From contig JAZQKI010000017.1 of NCBI GenBank assembly GCA_045542075.1, positions 3,672 through 67,671 on the forward strand: a stretch of 64,000 nt of DNA, given 5' to 3'. Below the pieces are notes generated by a model. The model was not told the origin of the DNA, did no database searches, and saw only the letters and a list, made by a program, of their open reading frames with translations. Positions 1 through 9,023 of this stretch are shown piece after piece. The number at the start of each line of letters is the position of its first letter. Position 1 is the stretch's first letter. Both the position numbers and the translations under genes were made by a program. Source of the DNA: SVTX01 sp045542075. GTDB taxonomy: Bacteria > Bacillota > Clostridia > Oscillospirales > CAG-272.

Positions 1-1339
1 GTCTTACCTCGTCGGTGTGATTTTCGGGGAGCACGTTAACGTCAATTACTATTTCATCTCCGCGAACAACAGTGTTCTTATTTGCGGAAATGATAATGTT
101 CTCTGCCTTGATCTCTACGTCCTCTACCTGCTTGGGCTTTACTGTGAACGTAAGAACATCGCTCTCCACATTACCCACAGTCGCCTTTACCTTGATAACT
201 GCGTTATCGGGAGCTGTGTCCTTAACAACGAGAATGTTACCGGACATCTCAGCGTAATCGCCACCCTCGATTATTACCCAGCTCATTACGTCTGTTGTAT
301 CGGAGGGATTTATTCTGTAGTCAATAGTAACAGTCTGTCCCGCAAGAGGTGTGAGGTTGAGCGCATCAATGGTTATGGACTGCGCGGGCTTGGGCTCCTG
401 TATTACCTTGAAGGTAAGCTCATTGACACTTACAGTAGTACCTGCGCTTGCCTCAACCTTTATAGTTGTGCCAACGGGAGTGCCTGCTTTTATCTTCAAT
501 ACGTTTCCTATGATCTCAGCATAGTCCTCGCCCTCTACGATGTAAAATGCCACGTCATCTGTGATGACCGCGGGCTCGGTAACTGCCGAAAGGATAACGC
601 TGGTGTTTTCAAACAAATTATACTTTTCAGCGGAAATCGTAACCTTCGTAGCCTTGATCTCGTCAGTTGCGGACTTGACCGTAAGCACGAGCTCGTTACT
701 TTCAACATCCTCAAATGTAGCCTTGAGCTTGATCACATCTCCTACGGATGCGTTCTCGCTTACGACCAGCTTGTCGCCGTCCATTGTCGCGATATCAGAG
801 CCCTCTGTTATGGTCCAGCTGATGGGCTGTGTTGCATCGGAGGGATCAAGCACCTTTGTTATTGTGACGCTCTGACCCGCTACGGGCTTTGTCGTCTCTG
901 CGGAAATTGTGATAGAGTTCAGCGGAACACTGACCGTGATGGTTATCGTGTTGGAGGTCGATGCTCCTTCCTTTGCCTGCACCTCTATCTTTGCTCCGTC
1001 GGGAGCTGTACTGCGCACGGTGAGAGTGTTGCCGATTATTCCGGCATAGTCCGCACCGCTGACAATGATAAACTCAGTATCCTCGGAGGGAATGTCCTCC
1101 TGACCCTCAGCCTTGAGCACTGCGGAAAGTATTACCTTGTCTCCGCGACCTACGTTTGTCTTGTCTGCGCTGAGGTGAAGTGTGTAAACAACCTTATCCG
1201 TAGGCTTTTCATTGGGTGTAGATGGATTTTCTGATGGCTTGCTACCGTCGTTGTTGTTATTGTCACAAGCGACAAAACATGACGAAAGTAACGCAAGTGC
1301 TACTATAAGGACCAGTATCCTTTTAAGTACCTTTTTCAT
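1..1339 (-). CDS. Ig-like repeat lipoprotein, 3' end beyond window
   Basis: Partial gene: the frame is open from the ATG at 1337-1339 to the window edge (446 codons, no stop). AAAGGAGA lies just upstream. Residues 1-25 form a signal peptide with lipobox FVA-C25, followed by an Asn/Ser/Pro-rich spacer, so the product should be a lipoprotein displayed outside the membrane. The rest is at least five repeats of about 90 residues starting near 51, 141, 231, 321 and 414. Each opens with a strand of the type ISAxxxxxxxGxxV and closes with LTFTVK-like text, which fits bacterial Ig-like domains. Ligand unknown. It is the last visible gene of the operon that also encodes the Big_2 protein and the ABC exporter. 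Confidence 0.8.
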   Translation of the reverse strand, partial: MKKVLKRILVLIVALALLSSCFVACDNNNNDGSKPSENPSTPNEKPTDKVVYTLHLSADKTNVGRGDKVILSAVLKAEGQEDIPSEDTEFIIVSGADYAGIIGNTLTVRSTAPDGAKIEVQAKEGASTSNTITITVSVPLNSITISAETTKPVAGQSVTITKVLDPSDATQPISWTITEGSDIATMDGDKLVVSENASVGDVIKLKATFEDVESNELVLTVKSATDEIKATKVTISAEKYNLFENTSVILSAVTEPAVITDDVAFYIVEGEDYAEIIGNVLKIKAGTPVGTTIKVEASAGTTVSVNELTFKVIQEPKPAQSITIDALNLTPLAGQTVTIDYRINPSDTTDVMSWVIIEGGDYAEMSGNILVVKDTAPDNAVIKVKATVGNVESDVLTFTVKPKQVEDVEIKAENIIISANKNTVVRGDEIVIDVNVLPENHTDEVR

Positions 1340-1397
1340 AAAAACATCTCCTTTGATCTTCTTTTTTTGGTTTATGCTAAGCCATAAGGCTAAAACA

Positions 1398-2321
1398 TCA
1401 GTTTGAATTCAAGCCAAATTTAATATCGGCAGTTATTGTCTCGCCGTTCTGATATACGGCAGATATTCTGACTGTTACAGTTCCTCTCTTGCTCAGGGTA
1501 AGAACTCCGCCTTCAAGAGTCGCTCTGTCCATTCCGCCAATTATCTCCATTTTTACGGAGGCGGGATCTATTCCCTCCTCAAGCCAGAGCATACTCATAA
1601 TGTCGATAACGCTTCTTGCGGAAACGTGTACGTCAGAGGAATTCTTGACTATATCGGGGTCGTTTTCAATGTCAAAATATATAGGAGGCTTGCCGTCAAG
1701 AACGGTCACAACACATGTGTCCGTCTTCTCGCCAAGAACTGTGGTAACGGTTATGGTGGCTGTACCGACTCCGCGTGCCGTTATCTTTCCGTTTACGTCA
1801 ACCGATACAACATCGGGATTGTCCGAAGCATACGTTACGCTTCTGTCAAGTGAAACGGGCGCATCCACCTCTGCCTTAAGAGTATGCGTCTGTGTAACCT
1901 TAAGTGATAACGTCTCGGGGATCAGATATACCGCAAAGGGTACGTCCGCCGTTACAGTAACCTTAAGAACAGCTATGATTCCGCTGTCGTCAGTCTTGAC
2001 CGATACAGTCGTCGAGCCCCAGTGCACTCCCGTGATAACACCGTTCTTATCGACAGTGCATATCGATTCGTCCGCGGACGAATACGTGACCTTTTGATTG
2101 GTCGCGCCCTTTGGCTCAATATTTATTATGGTTTCCTTGGTCTTGCCCTGAGCGACCTTAAACTCCTTGTCCGAGCCGTAGGATTCTCCGAGTCTGTCCA
2201 CGAATTCTACCGTCTCGACGGGGATATATTCGACCTGCGCCAATATCCATCCCGCAAAAGCGATCACCACGAGCAGAACTATGGGCAACACCGCAAGTAT
2301 TATCAATATGGTTTTTTTCAT
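1398..2321 (-). CDS. membrane-anchored bacterial Ig-like (Big_2) protein
   Basis: 307 residues. An N-terminal hydrophobic helix (residues 6-28) anchors the protein. Two Big_2-like domains follow, recognisable by the pattern VTYSSADESICTVDKNGVIT then VTYASDNPDVVSVDVNGKIT and G-x-x-T/A-I/V-T-V strands. A C-terminal domain of about 100 residues is unrecognised. The ATG at 2319-2321 is preferred (AGAAAGG upstream) over the in-frame TTG at 2354, which lacks a ribosome site and would add 11 residues before the signal anchor. It lies 58 nt downstream of the ABC permease and upstream of the repeat lipoprotein, so it is probably an extracellular partner of that system. Binding target unknown. Confidence 0.8.
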   Translation of the reverse strand: MKKTILIILAVLPIVLLVVIAFAGWILAQVEYIPVETVEFVDRLGESYGSDKEFKVAQGKTKETIINIEPKGATNQKVTYSSADESICTVDKNGVITGVHWGSTTVSVKTDDSGIIAVLKVTVTADVPFAVYLIPETLSLKVTQTHTLKAEVDAPVSLDRSVTYASDNPDVVSVDVNGKITARGVGTATITVTTVLGEKTDTCVVTVLDGKPPIYFDIENDPDIVKNSSDVHVSARSVIDIMSMLWLEEGIDPASVKMEIIGGMDRATLEGGVLTLSKRGTVTVRISAVYQNGETITADIKFGLNSN

Positions 2322-2379
2322 TTTATGGATATACCTTTCTGAACGGGGAGACAAAGGATGCGCCTCGCCGATAAATAAC

Positions 2380-3984
2380 TCACATTTCTATCCTGTCGTA
2401 ATTATGGTTTATTCTCAAAATCAGATTGACCACTCTGTTGAGCATGTAGATAAACGCGCCGATAATTATCACAAGATACGGCAAAAGCTTATTTTCAACA
2501 CCCGACATGAGCATTACTACCATTCCCATTACAAATCCTATGATCAATCCGACGATAAGGCACTTTGTCGTGCTCTTGCTGACTGTGGATGCCTCCTCGT
2601 CTCCCTGCGCGCTGATGGTCGGATTCTTGACGTCACAGCTGATACAGTACGCGATGTGGCCGACAGCCGCCATTGCTACCGCAACGCTTCCGAGAAGTAT
2701 CTCCCACGCGGGATACAGGAACATGGATATTATCGCCGTGATAATTATCGCTCCGACGGTGAATACTCCGTTGAACGAGAATTTTACAAGCATTTGTGTG
2801 AAAAAGTCAACGGGAATAGTCTTTGACGTGTGGAAATTGCCTCCGTCTCTCGACACCGCAGATGCGGACGAGATATTGGAAAGCATAGCAAGTATGGCAA
2901 CCACCATAACGTGCGCTCCCGCTATCATTTTAGGTCCCGCCGAATTATTGGTAGCCACCGTCATAAGCAGTTTATCGTAGGAAAATACTATAAACGGCAT
3001 AAGAATAGTGAAAAGGAAATACTCAAATATCTCCGCGCTTGAGCGGAATACACAGAAAAGCTCCTTTTGGAAGAGGCTGGCAAAGCGGCTTCTGCTCTTG
3101 AATTTTTTGACCTTGGGCTTTACCTTGACCGTGTTCTCTATGCTCGACATAGCGATCTTGAAGAACAAGCGTCTTGTAAAGAGTATGGCAACAGCCGCAA
3201 CGGCAACGCACAGTGCTATAAATATCGGGAAATAGTACCATTCACTGAAGCTGAGCATCGCGCGGCCAAGCGGATAATACAGCGGTATCTGTTTGCCCAC
3301 CGACTGAATAAACGCATTGGTCTTAATTACCGTCTCATACTGCTTTTCAACTATGTTGAATTCGCCCGCAATATTTCCTATAAGGCTCAGGTAACCCCAC
3401 AGACAAGTGCAGACCAATCCAAAAATAACAACTATGGACAAAAAGGTATGCTTTTTGAGAAACCTGATCACCCACATTATGGGAAGACTCACAAATGCCG
3501 CGATCGCTATGGGAAATACGGGCAAAAGCAGAGTGAGTATAACCAGGGAGAGATAATAGGAAACACCAAGTCTCGCAAAGCTTCCAAGCGTAATAAATAT
3601 TGGAAGTGTGATCATTGCGTTTGCGGCGATCTCCTTGATATATATCAGAAGAAGCTTTGATATAAAGAGCTGATTCGGTGTAACGGGCAGGCAAATAAGC
3701 ATTTCATTATCCTTGCAAAGATAAAGAGTGTTTATTACGTTTCCCACCGCAAACACCAACGACAGCAGCTGTGTCACAATAAGGATTATTCCCAAAAGCT
3801 CAGCGTTGATAGCAAAGCCAAGGTTAAACACCCTTGAAAGTCCAAAGCTCACCGCAAGAGTGCCAAGCCCGAGTATCAGGACCGCCTTCAGCACCGCAGG
3901 GATCATGGTCTTTGGAGACGCTGCCTTAAGAATATCCGTCTTGTTATCAATCTGCATCTTCAGGAGCGACAAAATATTCTTCAT
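2380..3984 (-). CDS. ABC exporter permease subunit
   Basis: 534 residues, almost entirely hydrophobic with roughly a dozen predicted membrane helices and a basic cytoplasmic loop near the middle (KVKPKVKKFKSRSRF). It starts 3 nt after the upstream ATPase gene stops, so the two are almost certainly translationally coupled and form one ABC-2-type exporter. The length and the paired arrangement fit the putative ABC exporter permeases common in Clostridia. Substrate cannot be read from the sequence; the downstream surface proteins suggest a role at the cell envelope. Confidence 0.8.
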   Translation of the reverse strand: MKNILSLLKMQIDNKTDILKAASPKTMIPAVLKAVLILGLGTLAVSFGLSRVFNLGFAINAELLGIILIVTQLLSLVFAVGNVINTLYLCKDNEMLICLPVTPNQLFISKLLLIYIKEIAANAMITLPIFITLGSFARLGVSYYLSLVILTLLLPVFPIAIAAFVSLPIMWVIRFLKKHTFLSIVVIFGLVCTCLWGYLSLIGNIAGEFNIVEKQYETVIKTNAFIQSVGKQIPLYYPLGRAMLSFSEWYYFPIFIALCVAVAAVAILFTRRLFFKIAMSSIENTVKVKPKVKKFKSRSRFASLFQKELFCVFRSSAEIFEYFLFTILMPFIVFSYDKLLMTVATNNSAGPKMIAGAHVMVVAILAMLSNISSASAVSRDGGNFHTSKTIPVDFFTQMLVKFSFNGVFTVGAIIITAIISMFLYPAWEILLGSVAVAMAAVGHIAYCISCDVKNPTISAQGDEEASTVSKSTTKCLIVGLIIGFVMGMVVMLMSGVENKLLPYLVIIIGAFIYMLNRVVNLILRINHNYDRIEM

Positions 3985-3987
3985 TCG

Positions 3988-4716
3988 TCACACCTCTTCT
4001 ATCTCACCGATAACGTCCATAAATATCTTCTCAAGGGACTCTCCGCGCGCACGAAGCTCGTGAAGATCATAAACTCCCTCAAGCTTACCACCCTTTATAA
4101 TACAGCAACGGTCGCAAAGATTTTCAACGACGTCAAGAATATGCGTGCTGAAGAAAACCGTGTTTCCTGCTGCCGCGTGCTGTCTCATTACCTGCTTGAG
4201 CTGATAGGAGCTTTGAGGGTCAAGACCCGTAAGCGGCTCGTCAAGCACCCAGAGCTTGGGGTTGTGCACAAGCGCGGCAATAACGGATATTTTCTGCTTC
4301 ATTCCGTGAGAATAGCTCTTTATAGGGTTGTTGAACGCCGCCTTGAGCTTGAAGATCTCAAGCAATCTTTCGGTGCGCTCCTGCGCCTCCGCGGGATCGA
4401 CACGGTAAAGATTTGCTATGTGATTGACGTATTCCTGTCCTGTCAGCCTCTCAAATACCGCGTGGTTGTCAGATACGTATCCTACGTTCATCTTCGCGCG
4501 AAGAGGGTCTGTCTTTATTGAAACACCGTCAATAAGTATGTCTCCCTCCTGGAAGGGATATATTCCAACAAGGCTTTTTATAGTCGTGCTCTTTCCCGCG
4601 CCGTTTGGGCCGAGAAAGCCGTATATCTCCCCCGCTTTCAGAGAAAACGACAGGTTCTCTACAGCCTTCACCTCAGAGCTTCCGTAGCTTTTCGTAAGGT
4701 TTTTGATCTCTAACAT
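3988..4716 (-). CDS. ABC transporter ATP-binding protein
   Basis: 242 residues. Walker A GPNGAGKST at 36-44, ABC signature SHGMKQ at 136-141 and Walker B LWVLDE at 155-160 are all intact. The signature motif and the short D-loop GLDP resemble exporters of the drug/peptide ABC-2 class rather than importers. It energises the permease encoded immediately downstream. The gene begins 15 nt after the YwaF-like gene, so the four genes share one transcript from the promoter at 6329-6357. Confidence 0.92.
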   Translation of the reverse strand: MLEIKNLTKSYGSSEVKAVENLSFSLKAGEIYGFLGPNGAGKSTTIKSLVGIYPFQEGDILIDGVSIKTDPLRAKMNVGYVSDNHAVFERLTGQEYVNHIANLYRVDPAEAQERTERLLEIFKLKAAFNNPIKSYSHGMKQKISVIAALVHNPKLWVLDEPLTGLDPQSSYQLKQVMRQHAAAGNTVFFSTHILDVVENLCDRCCIIKGGKLEGVYDLHELRARGESLEKIFMDVIGEIEEV

Positions 4717-4731
4717 GTGAGATTCTCCTTT

Positions 4732-6171
4732 TTAGTCAATATAATATCTTGGATATCTGGATTTCTTTTTGGTTATTTTCTCAAGCAGATCTATTGCGGA
4801 TTCGCGCTGCTCAAGCCAATCCTCCTCAAGTCTGTCGAACAGCTTGGCTAAAAGGAAGAAAAGCATACAAAGTGCCGAGAAGCCTGCATACACAACAACA
4901 TACACCAGCGGGTAAACAATATATTTTCCTCCGCCCAGCACAAAGGAATAATTTTCCACAAATCTAAGGAACGGGAAATAGTCCTCAAAGGCAAGCTTGA
5001 AGTTAAACATATAGAACCAGTTTACCTTCGGATGGGCAGTGCCGTTCAGATCTCCGTTTATAATTACTCCAAGCACGTAGCACAGGGTTACATATATCGT
5101 AAATCCGACAAAGAAATATCCTATACTCTTCTTTGATAATTTGGGGAAGATCCTGAGTGCTATCAGCATAATGGGAATTAAAAGCACCAACGAGTGCTGG
5201 TAAAGGAAATGTACGTTCCAGAATCCCATATGTCCTACTCCAAAATTGGGGACCGCAATAGCGAACAGTGTTCCAAGCGTATTGGCGATAAAGCAGAAAT
5301 GAAACAGCTTTTTCGACTTCAGCATGAACGCAATAAGATATAAGTACGTTGCCAGATTGCAAAGGTCAAGAGGCAATCTGTTAAGGGTAAGACCCATAAG
5401 ATAAAGCGAATTATAATGGAAGAACAGCACGAGCACAAAGAACATTGATACCGTATATCTTTCCTCGTAGCTGCGGAAACGGAATACGTAGTAGATCACT
5501 ATAATTGCCAGTATGGTGACAGCTATCCATATCAGGTGATACGAGCTGAACCATTCGGGAATTTTCATATCCGTTCCGAAAAATGCCTGAGGAGCATACG
5601 CGGGCATGGTTACAAGCAGTGCCGCGGGAAGTCCCAACAGGTAGCTTGCCCATTCCTTGCCGCTCTTGAAATTGAACAAATGCTTCTCACTGATATGCAA
5701 TATTATCGGGATCGCAAACGCCAGAGCGAGCTCGAAAATAAAATATGCGTATCTGAAGGTAGGATCGAGGTGATATCCCTTTCCCTCGGGGGCAAGGAAA
5801 TATTCCATATAATCGTTAAAGAATACGGTGGAAAGCACCGTAAATGGCAACGAAAAATATCCTGCCATGTTTTTGAAGAAGCGTCCGCTGCAGAACACCG
5901 CCACGGGCAAAACCGCATAGTTGGTAAAATATCCCCAGCGCAGTATTATCTGAAGTATGTCCGTTTGCTCATAACGAACTCCCTCATACCAACCGCCGTT
6001 GATAGCGAATATTATCGCGTCCGAAAGGAAAAAGCGAAAGAATCCAACCGCGCAGAAAACAAGAGTCAATATCTTGAGCGCAACAGTTCTCATATTTTCT
6101 TTTTTTCGGAATAGCAGCAGCACAAGCGCGGCTATAAGTGCGCCGCATAAAAAAACTATCGCTTGATACAT
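4732..6171 (-). CDS. TMEM164/YwaF-family integral membrane protein
   Basis: 479 residues with ten or more hydrophobic segments. The C-terminal half carries the family hallmarks LPLDLCNL followed about 70 residues later by FLYQHSLVLLIP, as in YwaF-type proteins of Firmicutes and eukaryotic TMEM164. The conserved Cys and His are present. TMEM164 has been linked to acyl transfer between lipids; for bacterial members the function is not established. The N-terminal ~220 residues form an additional membrane domain, making this longer than typical 230-250 residue members. First gene of the operon, preceded by GGGAG. A shorter relative lies at 55112-55882. Confidence 0.75.
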   Translation of the reverse strand: MYQAIVFLCGALIAALVLLLFRKKENMRTVALKILTLVFCAVGFFRFFLSDAIIFAINGGWYEGVRYEQTDILQIILRWGYFTNYAVLPVAVFCSGRFFKNMAGYFSLPFTVLSTVFFNDYMEYFLAPEGKGYHLDPTFRYAYFIFELALAFAIPIILHISEKHLFNFKSGKEWASYLLGLPAALLVTMPAYAPQAFFGTDMKIPEWFSSYHLIWIAVTILAIIVIYYVFRFRSYEERYTVSMFFVLVLFFHYNSLYLMGLTLNRLPLDLCNLATYLYLIAFMLKSKKLFHFCFIANTLGTLFAIAVPNFGVGHMGFWNVHFLYQHSLVLLIPIMLIALRIFPKLSKKSIGYFFVGFTIYVTLCYVLGVIINGDLNGTAHPKVNWFYMFNFKLAFEDYFPFLRFVENYSFVLGGGKYIVYPLVYVVVYAGFSALCMLFFLLAKLFDRLEEDWLEQRESAIDLLEKITKKKSRYPRYYID

Positions 6172-6328
6172 AAAATCTCCCTTAAACGCTCCGCAGATAT
6201 GTGTGTATGATCCGACATAGCGTTGATAACATTAGATGAAGAGTCGAGGGTTGCCGTGAGACCCTGGCATGAGCGTGTGATTGAAGACACATTTGCGCCC
6301 AAGACCACAAATCCCCATTGTTCGCGTC
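6172..6328 (-). promoter_or_regulatory. structured ~150-nt leader with a 28-codon open frame
   Basis: Untranslated leader between the promoter at 6329-6357 and the YwaF-like gene. It can fold AGGGT/ACCCT around a CGGCAAC-containing loop, and GTGT/ACAC inside a TGGGC/GCTCA stem. It also contains an ATG-initiated frame of 28 codons (6232-6318, minus) starting only a few bases from the expected transcription start and ending before the ribosome site. No known riboswitch consensus is matched convincingly. Confidence 0.4.
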
Positions 6329-6357
6329 ATTATATCATACTTCGACAGAAATGTCAA
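6329..6357 (-). promoter_or_regulatory. promoter of the YwaF-ABC-Ig operon
   Basis: On the minus strand TTGACA (6352-6357), a 17-bp spacer and TATAAT (6329-6334): a perfect vegetative sigma-A promoter. Confidence 0.9.
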
Positions 6358-6674
6358 CCCATTCACCCCTGTCCAATTTGTGGAAAACGACCAACAATCT
6401 ATTTTTTAGTTGTGCAAAACCTACAAAAGGCATGTCTTTGTTTTGTGTTTTATAGAGAATATACTGCCCATTGGATTTACAAAACTAAACAAATTACGTC
6501 ATTTTCTATAATCTTCCAATTAATGATCCCGCCTTTTTTCAACCCAAACAACAAAAAACATCCCGCAACATCAACTTGCCGAATTTTTCTACAAATCCTA
6601 TAAATTTTTTCTTCCGCTCATTTTCTCTACCTATTATATAGTCGACATAAATATATAAAAGGTTACACATAAGC
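6358..6674. other. AT-rich intergenic stretch without a recognised gene
   Basis: About 300 bases of low-complexity AT-rich DNA between the fatty-acid operon terminator and the YwaF promoter. An open frame on the plus strand crosses it but has no ribosome site and no protein-like composition. I see no conserved element here. Confidence 0.6.
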
Positions 6675-6716
6675 GAAAAAAAGAGCTTGAGTGCGGTACA
6701 CTCAAGCTCTTTTTTG
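6675..6716 (-). terminator. terminator of the fatty-acid operon
   Basis: Perfect 11-bp stem GAGCTTGAGTG/CACTCAAGCTC (6683-6693 and 6699-6709) with a 5-base loop, followed on the minus strand by seven U residues. It lies just after the acyl carrier protein gene. T runs occur on both sides, so it can act in both directions. Confidence 0.92.
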
Positions 6717-6722
6717 TGTTTC

Positions 6723-6944
6723 TCAGGCGCGGGCTTCAAGAAATCTGCAAACGTCTCCAACGGTGACAAACTTCACAGGCTCTGTGAATCTGAAGCCAAA
6801 CGCCGCCTCAATCTCCATAGCGAAAAGCATCATGGCGAGCGAATCAAGGCCGAGATCCTCTATAAGTCTTGTGTCCTCCGTCACGGAGTCCATATCTATT
6901 TCCCTGTTTACCCTTGCGAGTATGGTTTTAAGCTGTTCAAGCAT
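6723..6944 (-). CDS. acyl carrier protein
   Basis: 73 residues with the ACP fold signature; the phosphopantetheine attachment serine is Ser35 in the LGLDSLA motif. Acidic overall. It carries acyl chains as thioesters in the cytoplasm. Last gene of a co-directional cluster with FakA, PlsX, DegV and a GNAT protein, 16 nt after the GNAT gene. That placement suggests it is the acyl donor or acceptor for PlsX rather than the housekeeping ACP next to a fab cluster, though this cannot be settled here. Confidence 0.9.
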   Translation of the reverse strand: MLEQLKTILARVNREIDMDSVTEDTRLIEDLGLDSLAMMLFAMEIEAAFGFRFTEPVKFVTVGDVCRFLEARA

Positions 6945-6960
6945 ATAATTTCTCCTTGTT

Positions 6961-8109
6961 TTACGCTTCCGTCCCGGTAGCGATATTTTTTATATACGAG
7001 CGGCGGCGCTTGTGCTGCTCCGCATCAAAATATTTCCATTGAGCCATTACCTGAGTGTTTGTCTCAAGATTGAGATTGGTCTCAAAATATTCTATATCAC
7101 CGCTCTCAAGCATTTCCATCATGCAATTAAGCATGACCGCATTAACTCCCGCAGGTCTGTATTCGGGAAGTACCGCAACAAGAGCCAGGTCAACGACGTT
7201 GGGATGATTGACCTCGTTCAGAAGCTTGACGACCGTTGCGGGCGTCAGACGTCCCCCTCTCTTTTGCAGGGATTTTCCGAAGCCGGGAATACAAAGCGCA
7301 AAGGCTACGACCTTATCATTTTCATCACAAAGGACCATAAGATATTTCTTGTTGATCACCAGCATAAATTGATCGACAAGCTGGGCCTTCATTCTTTCCG
7401 TAAACGGAACCGTTCCGTACAGATGGCTGTAGCACTTGTCCAGACAATCAAAAATACCGTCCTTATATCTGTCTATGTACTCCTTTTTGGACATTTTATC
7501 CGAGTCCACAATGTGAAGATTACTAAGCTCAAGCGCACGCTGCGCAACCTTGCCAAGCATAATATTTTTTTCCTTGGGCGCGCGGATACGGAATTCAAGC
7601 CAGTCTATCTCCTTTGAGTATCCGCAGGCTTCAATCAGCGCGGGATAGTAATCGTAATTGTACTGCTCCTCAAAGGTTGAGAGCTTGTCAAAGCCCTCAA
7701 TAAGCAGTCCTTCTCGCTCAAGATCGCTGTATCCGAGCGGTCCGCAGACTGTATCAAGTCCGTTGTCAATACCCCATTTTTCAACCGCGCCAAAAAGCGC
7801 TTTTGCGACGTCAACATCATCTATTGCGTCAAAACGGGAAAAGCGAAGTCTCTTTTCATGGTGTATCTCATTAAACTGATTCTGTATGATTCCCTGAATA
7901 CGTCCGACCGTCTTGCCATCCATCTCTGCAAGGTAAAAGACCGAATCACAGGTGTCCGCATAGGCATTTTTGTCTGTGAAAATGGTCATTTCGTCTCCGT
8001 AAAGCGGCGGAACGAAATACGGACATTCCTTATAAAGCGTGAGCGGAAAGCTCACAAACTCACGTCGCTGCGCTCTTGTCTTAACTTCAATGATTTTTAT
8101 ATTGCTCAT
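6961..8109 (-). CDS. large GNAT-like acyltransferase
   Basis: 382 residues. The ATG at 8107-8109 has an ideal GGAGG five bases upstream, so the alternative start 15 bases earlier is not used. The N-terminal region (SNIKIIEVKTRAQRREFVSF, then a YKECPYFVPPLYGDE segment) and the C-terminal region (VVDLALVAVLPEYRPAGVNA) look like the two ends of a GNAT fold family of about 380 residues found in anaerobes. PEYRPAGVN occupies the place of the acyl-CoA pyrophosphate loop. Substrate unknown. Its position between FakB-like DegV and ACP genes argues for an acyl substrate, possibly acyl-ACP or acyl-phosphate, but this is inference. Confidence 0.72.
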   Translation of the reverse strand: MSNIKIIEVKTRAQRREFVSFPLTLYKECPYFVPPLYGDEMTIFTDKNAYADTCDSVFYLAEMDGKTVGRIQGIIQNQFNEIHHEKRLRFSRFDAIDDVDVAKALFGAVEKWGIDNGLDTVCGPLGYSDLEREGLLIEGFDKLSTFEEQYNYDYYPALIEACGYSKEIDWLEFRIRAPKEKNIMLGKVAQRALELSNLHIVDSDKMSKKEYIDRYKDGIFDCLDKCYSHLYGTVPFTERMKAQLVDQFMLVINKKYLMVLCDENDKVVAFALCIPGFGKSLQKRGGRLTPATVVKLLNEVNHPNVVDLALVAVLPEYRPAGVNAVMLNCMMEMLESGDIEYFETNLNLETNTQVMAQWKYFDAEQHKRRRSYIKNIATGTEA

Positions 8110-8120
8110 AATTCCTCCGT

Positions 8121-9023
8121 TCATTCAAGGGGCTCATCCTCGCGTCTGATAAACGCGATTCCGTATCCTGCAAGCCAGGGCCCCGTGTGCGCGCCGCTGA
8201 CAGGAGAAACTATCATAGGCTCATGGTTTGTCTGAAGTCCGTGCTTTTCCTCTATCTCCGCAAGCTCACCCATAAGCGATGGACCTGTGTACATCTTCCA
8301 GAGAATATAATCCTCGGGCGAGCGGTCGCCGATGATATCCTTGACTATGCTGCACGTCTGGTTGAGTGCCTTCTTTTGAGTTCTTACACTCTGCATGGAG
8401 CATATTTCTCCCTCGTGAGAAAAATGTAAAATGGGACAAATACTCAGCATCTTACCCATAAGCGCCTTACCGCCCTTGAGTCTGCCATTGTAAATAAGGT
8501 AGTCAAGCTTTCCCACAACGCCGATAAACTCCTGGCGCTCCATCATCCAATGTATCTCTTTTACAATTGTCTCTGTGGGAACCCCCTTCTCTATCATCTC
8601 CGCCGCCTTGATCGCGAGCAAGCCCTCGCCAAAGCAAGCTATTTTTGAGTCAATGACCGTTACCTTGAGCCTGCCCGCATATTCCTCGCCGATAAGACGT
8701 ATCAGATTGTACGTTCCGCCGAGATATGCGCTGAGCGCGATAACTATGACCTCCTCGTATCCGTCCTCAATAGCCTTGTCAAATGCAGCCATTATTGACT
8801 CTCTCGTGGGCATAGCGGTGCTTGGGAGATTGCTTTTGGGGTCTTCCATAGTCTCAAGCTCATTATAAAATTCTACGGGGTTAAGGTCATATCCCTCAAG
8901 GTATTCCCTACCCTTAAAATTCACGTGAATGCGTATAATATCAATGTCATACTTCTTGTATCTCTCAGGGGCGTAATCAAGACATCCCGTAGAAGTACAC
9001 ATAACCTTTCTGTTGCCTGCCAT
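8121..9023 (-). CDS. DegV family fatty-acid-binding protein (FakB-like)
   Basis: 300 residues with the DegV fold: N-terminal strand ending in TSTGCLDY, the central LPSTAMPTRES motif equivalent to the family TSQPS segment, then the second domain with SAYLGGTYN and a C-terminal GAHTGPW. Family members bind a free fatty acid and present it to the kinase FakA for phosphorylation. This gene overlaps plsX by one base and shares an operon with fakA, which makes the FakB role likely. The start codon follows AAAGGA. Confidence 0.88.
   Translation of the reverse strand: MAGNRKVMCTSTGCLDYAPERYKKYDIDIIRIHVNFKGREYLEGYDLNPVEFYNELETMEDPKSNLPSTAMPTRESIMAAFDKAIEDGYEEVIVIALSAYLGGTYNLIRLIGEEYAGRLKVTVIDSKIACFGEGLLAIKAAEMIEKGVPTETIVKEIHWMMERQEFIGVVGKLDYLIYNGRLKGGKALMGKMLSICPILHFSHEGEICSMQSVRTQKKALNQTCSIVKDIIGDRSPEDYILWKMYTGPSLMGELAEIEEKHGLQTNHEPMIVSPVSGAHTGPWLAGYGIAFIRREDEPLE

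Noticed and set aside
17..1234. Long plus-strand open frame rich in Cys, Tyr and Leu
   Set aside because: It is antisense to the Ig-repeat lipoprotein, has no ribosome site and has the composition of a reverse-strand shadow.
6172..6328. S-adenosylmethionine riboswitch in the leader
   Set aside because: Only a CGGCAACC-like stretch matches; the conserved core and kink-turn are missing and the operon has no methionine genes.
6223..6603. Plus-strand 126-codon frame in the intergenic region
   Set aside because: No ribosome site, crosses a perfect minus-strand promoter and a leader, and its text is not protein-like.
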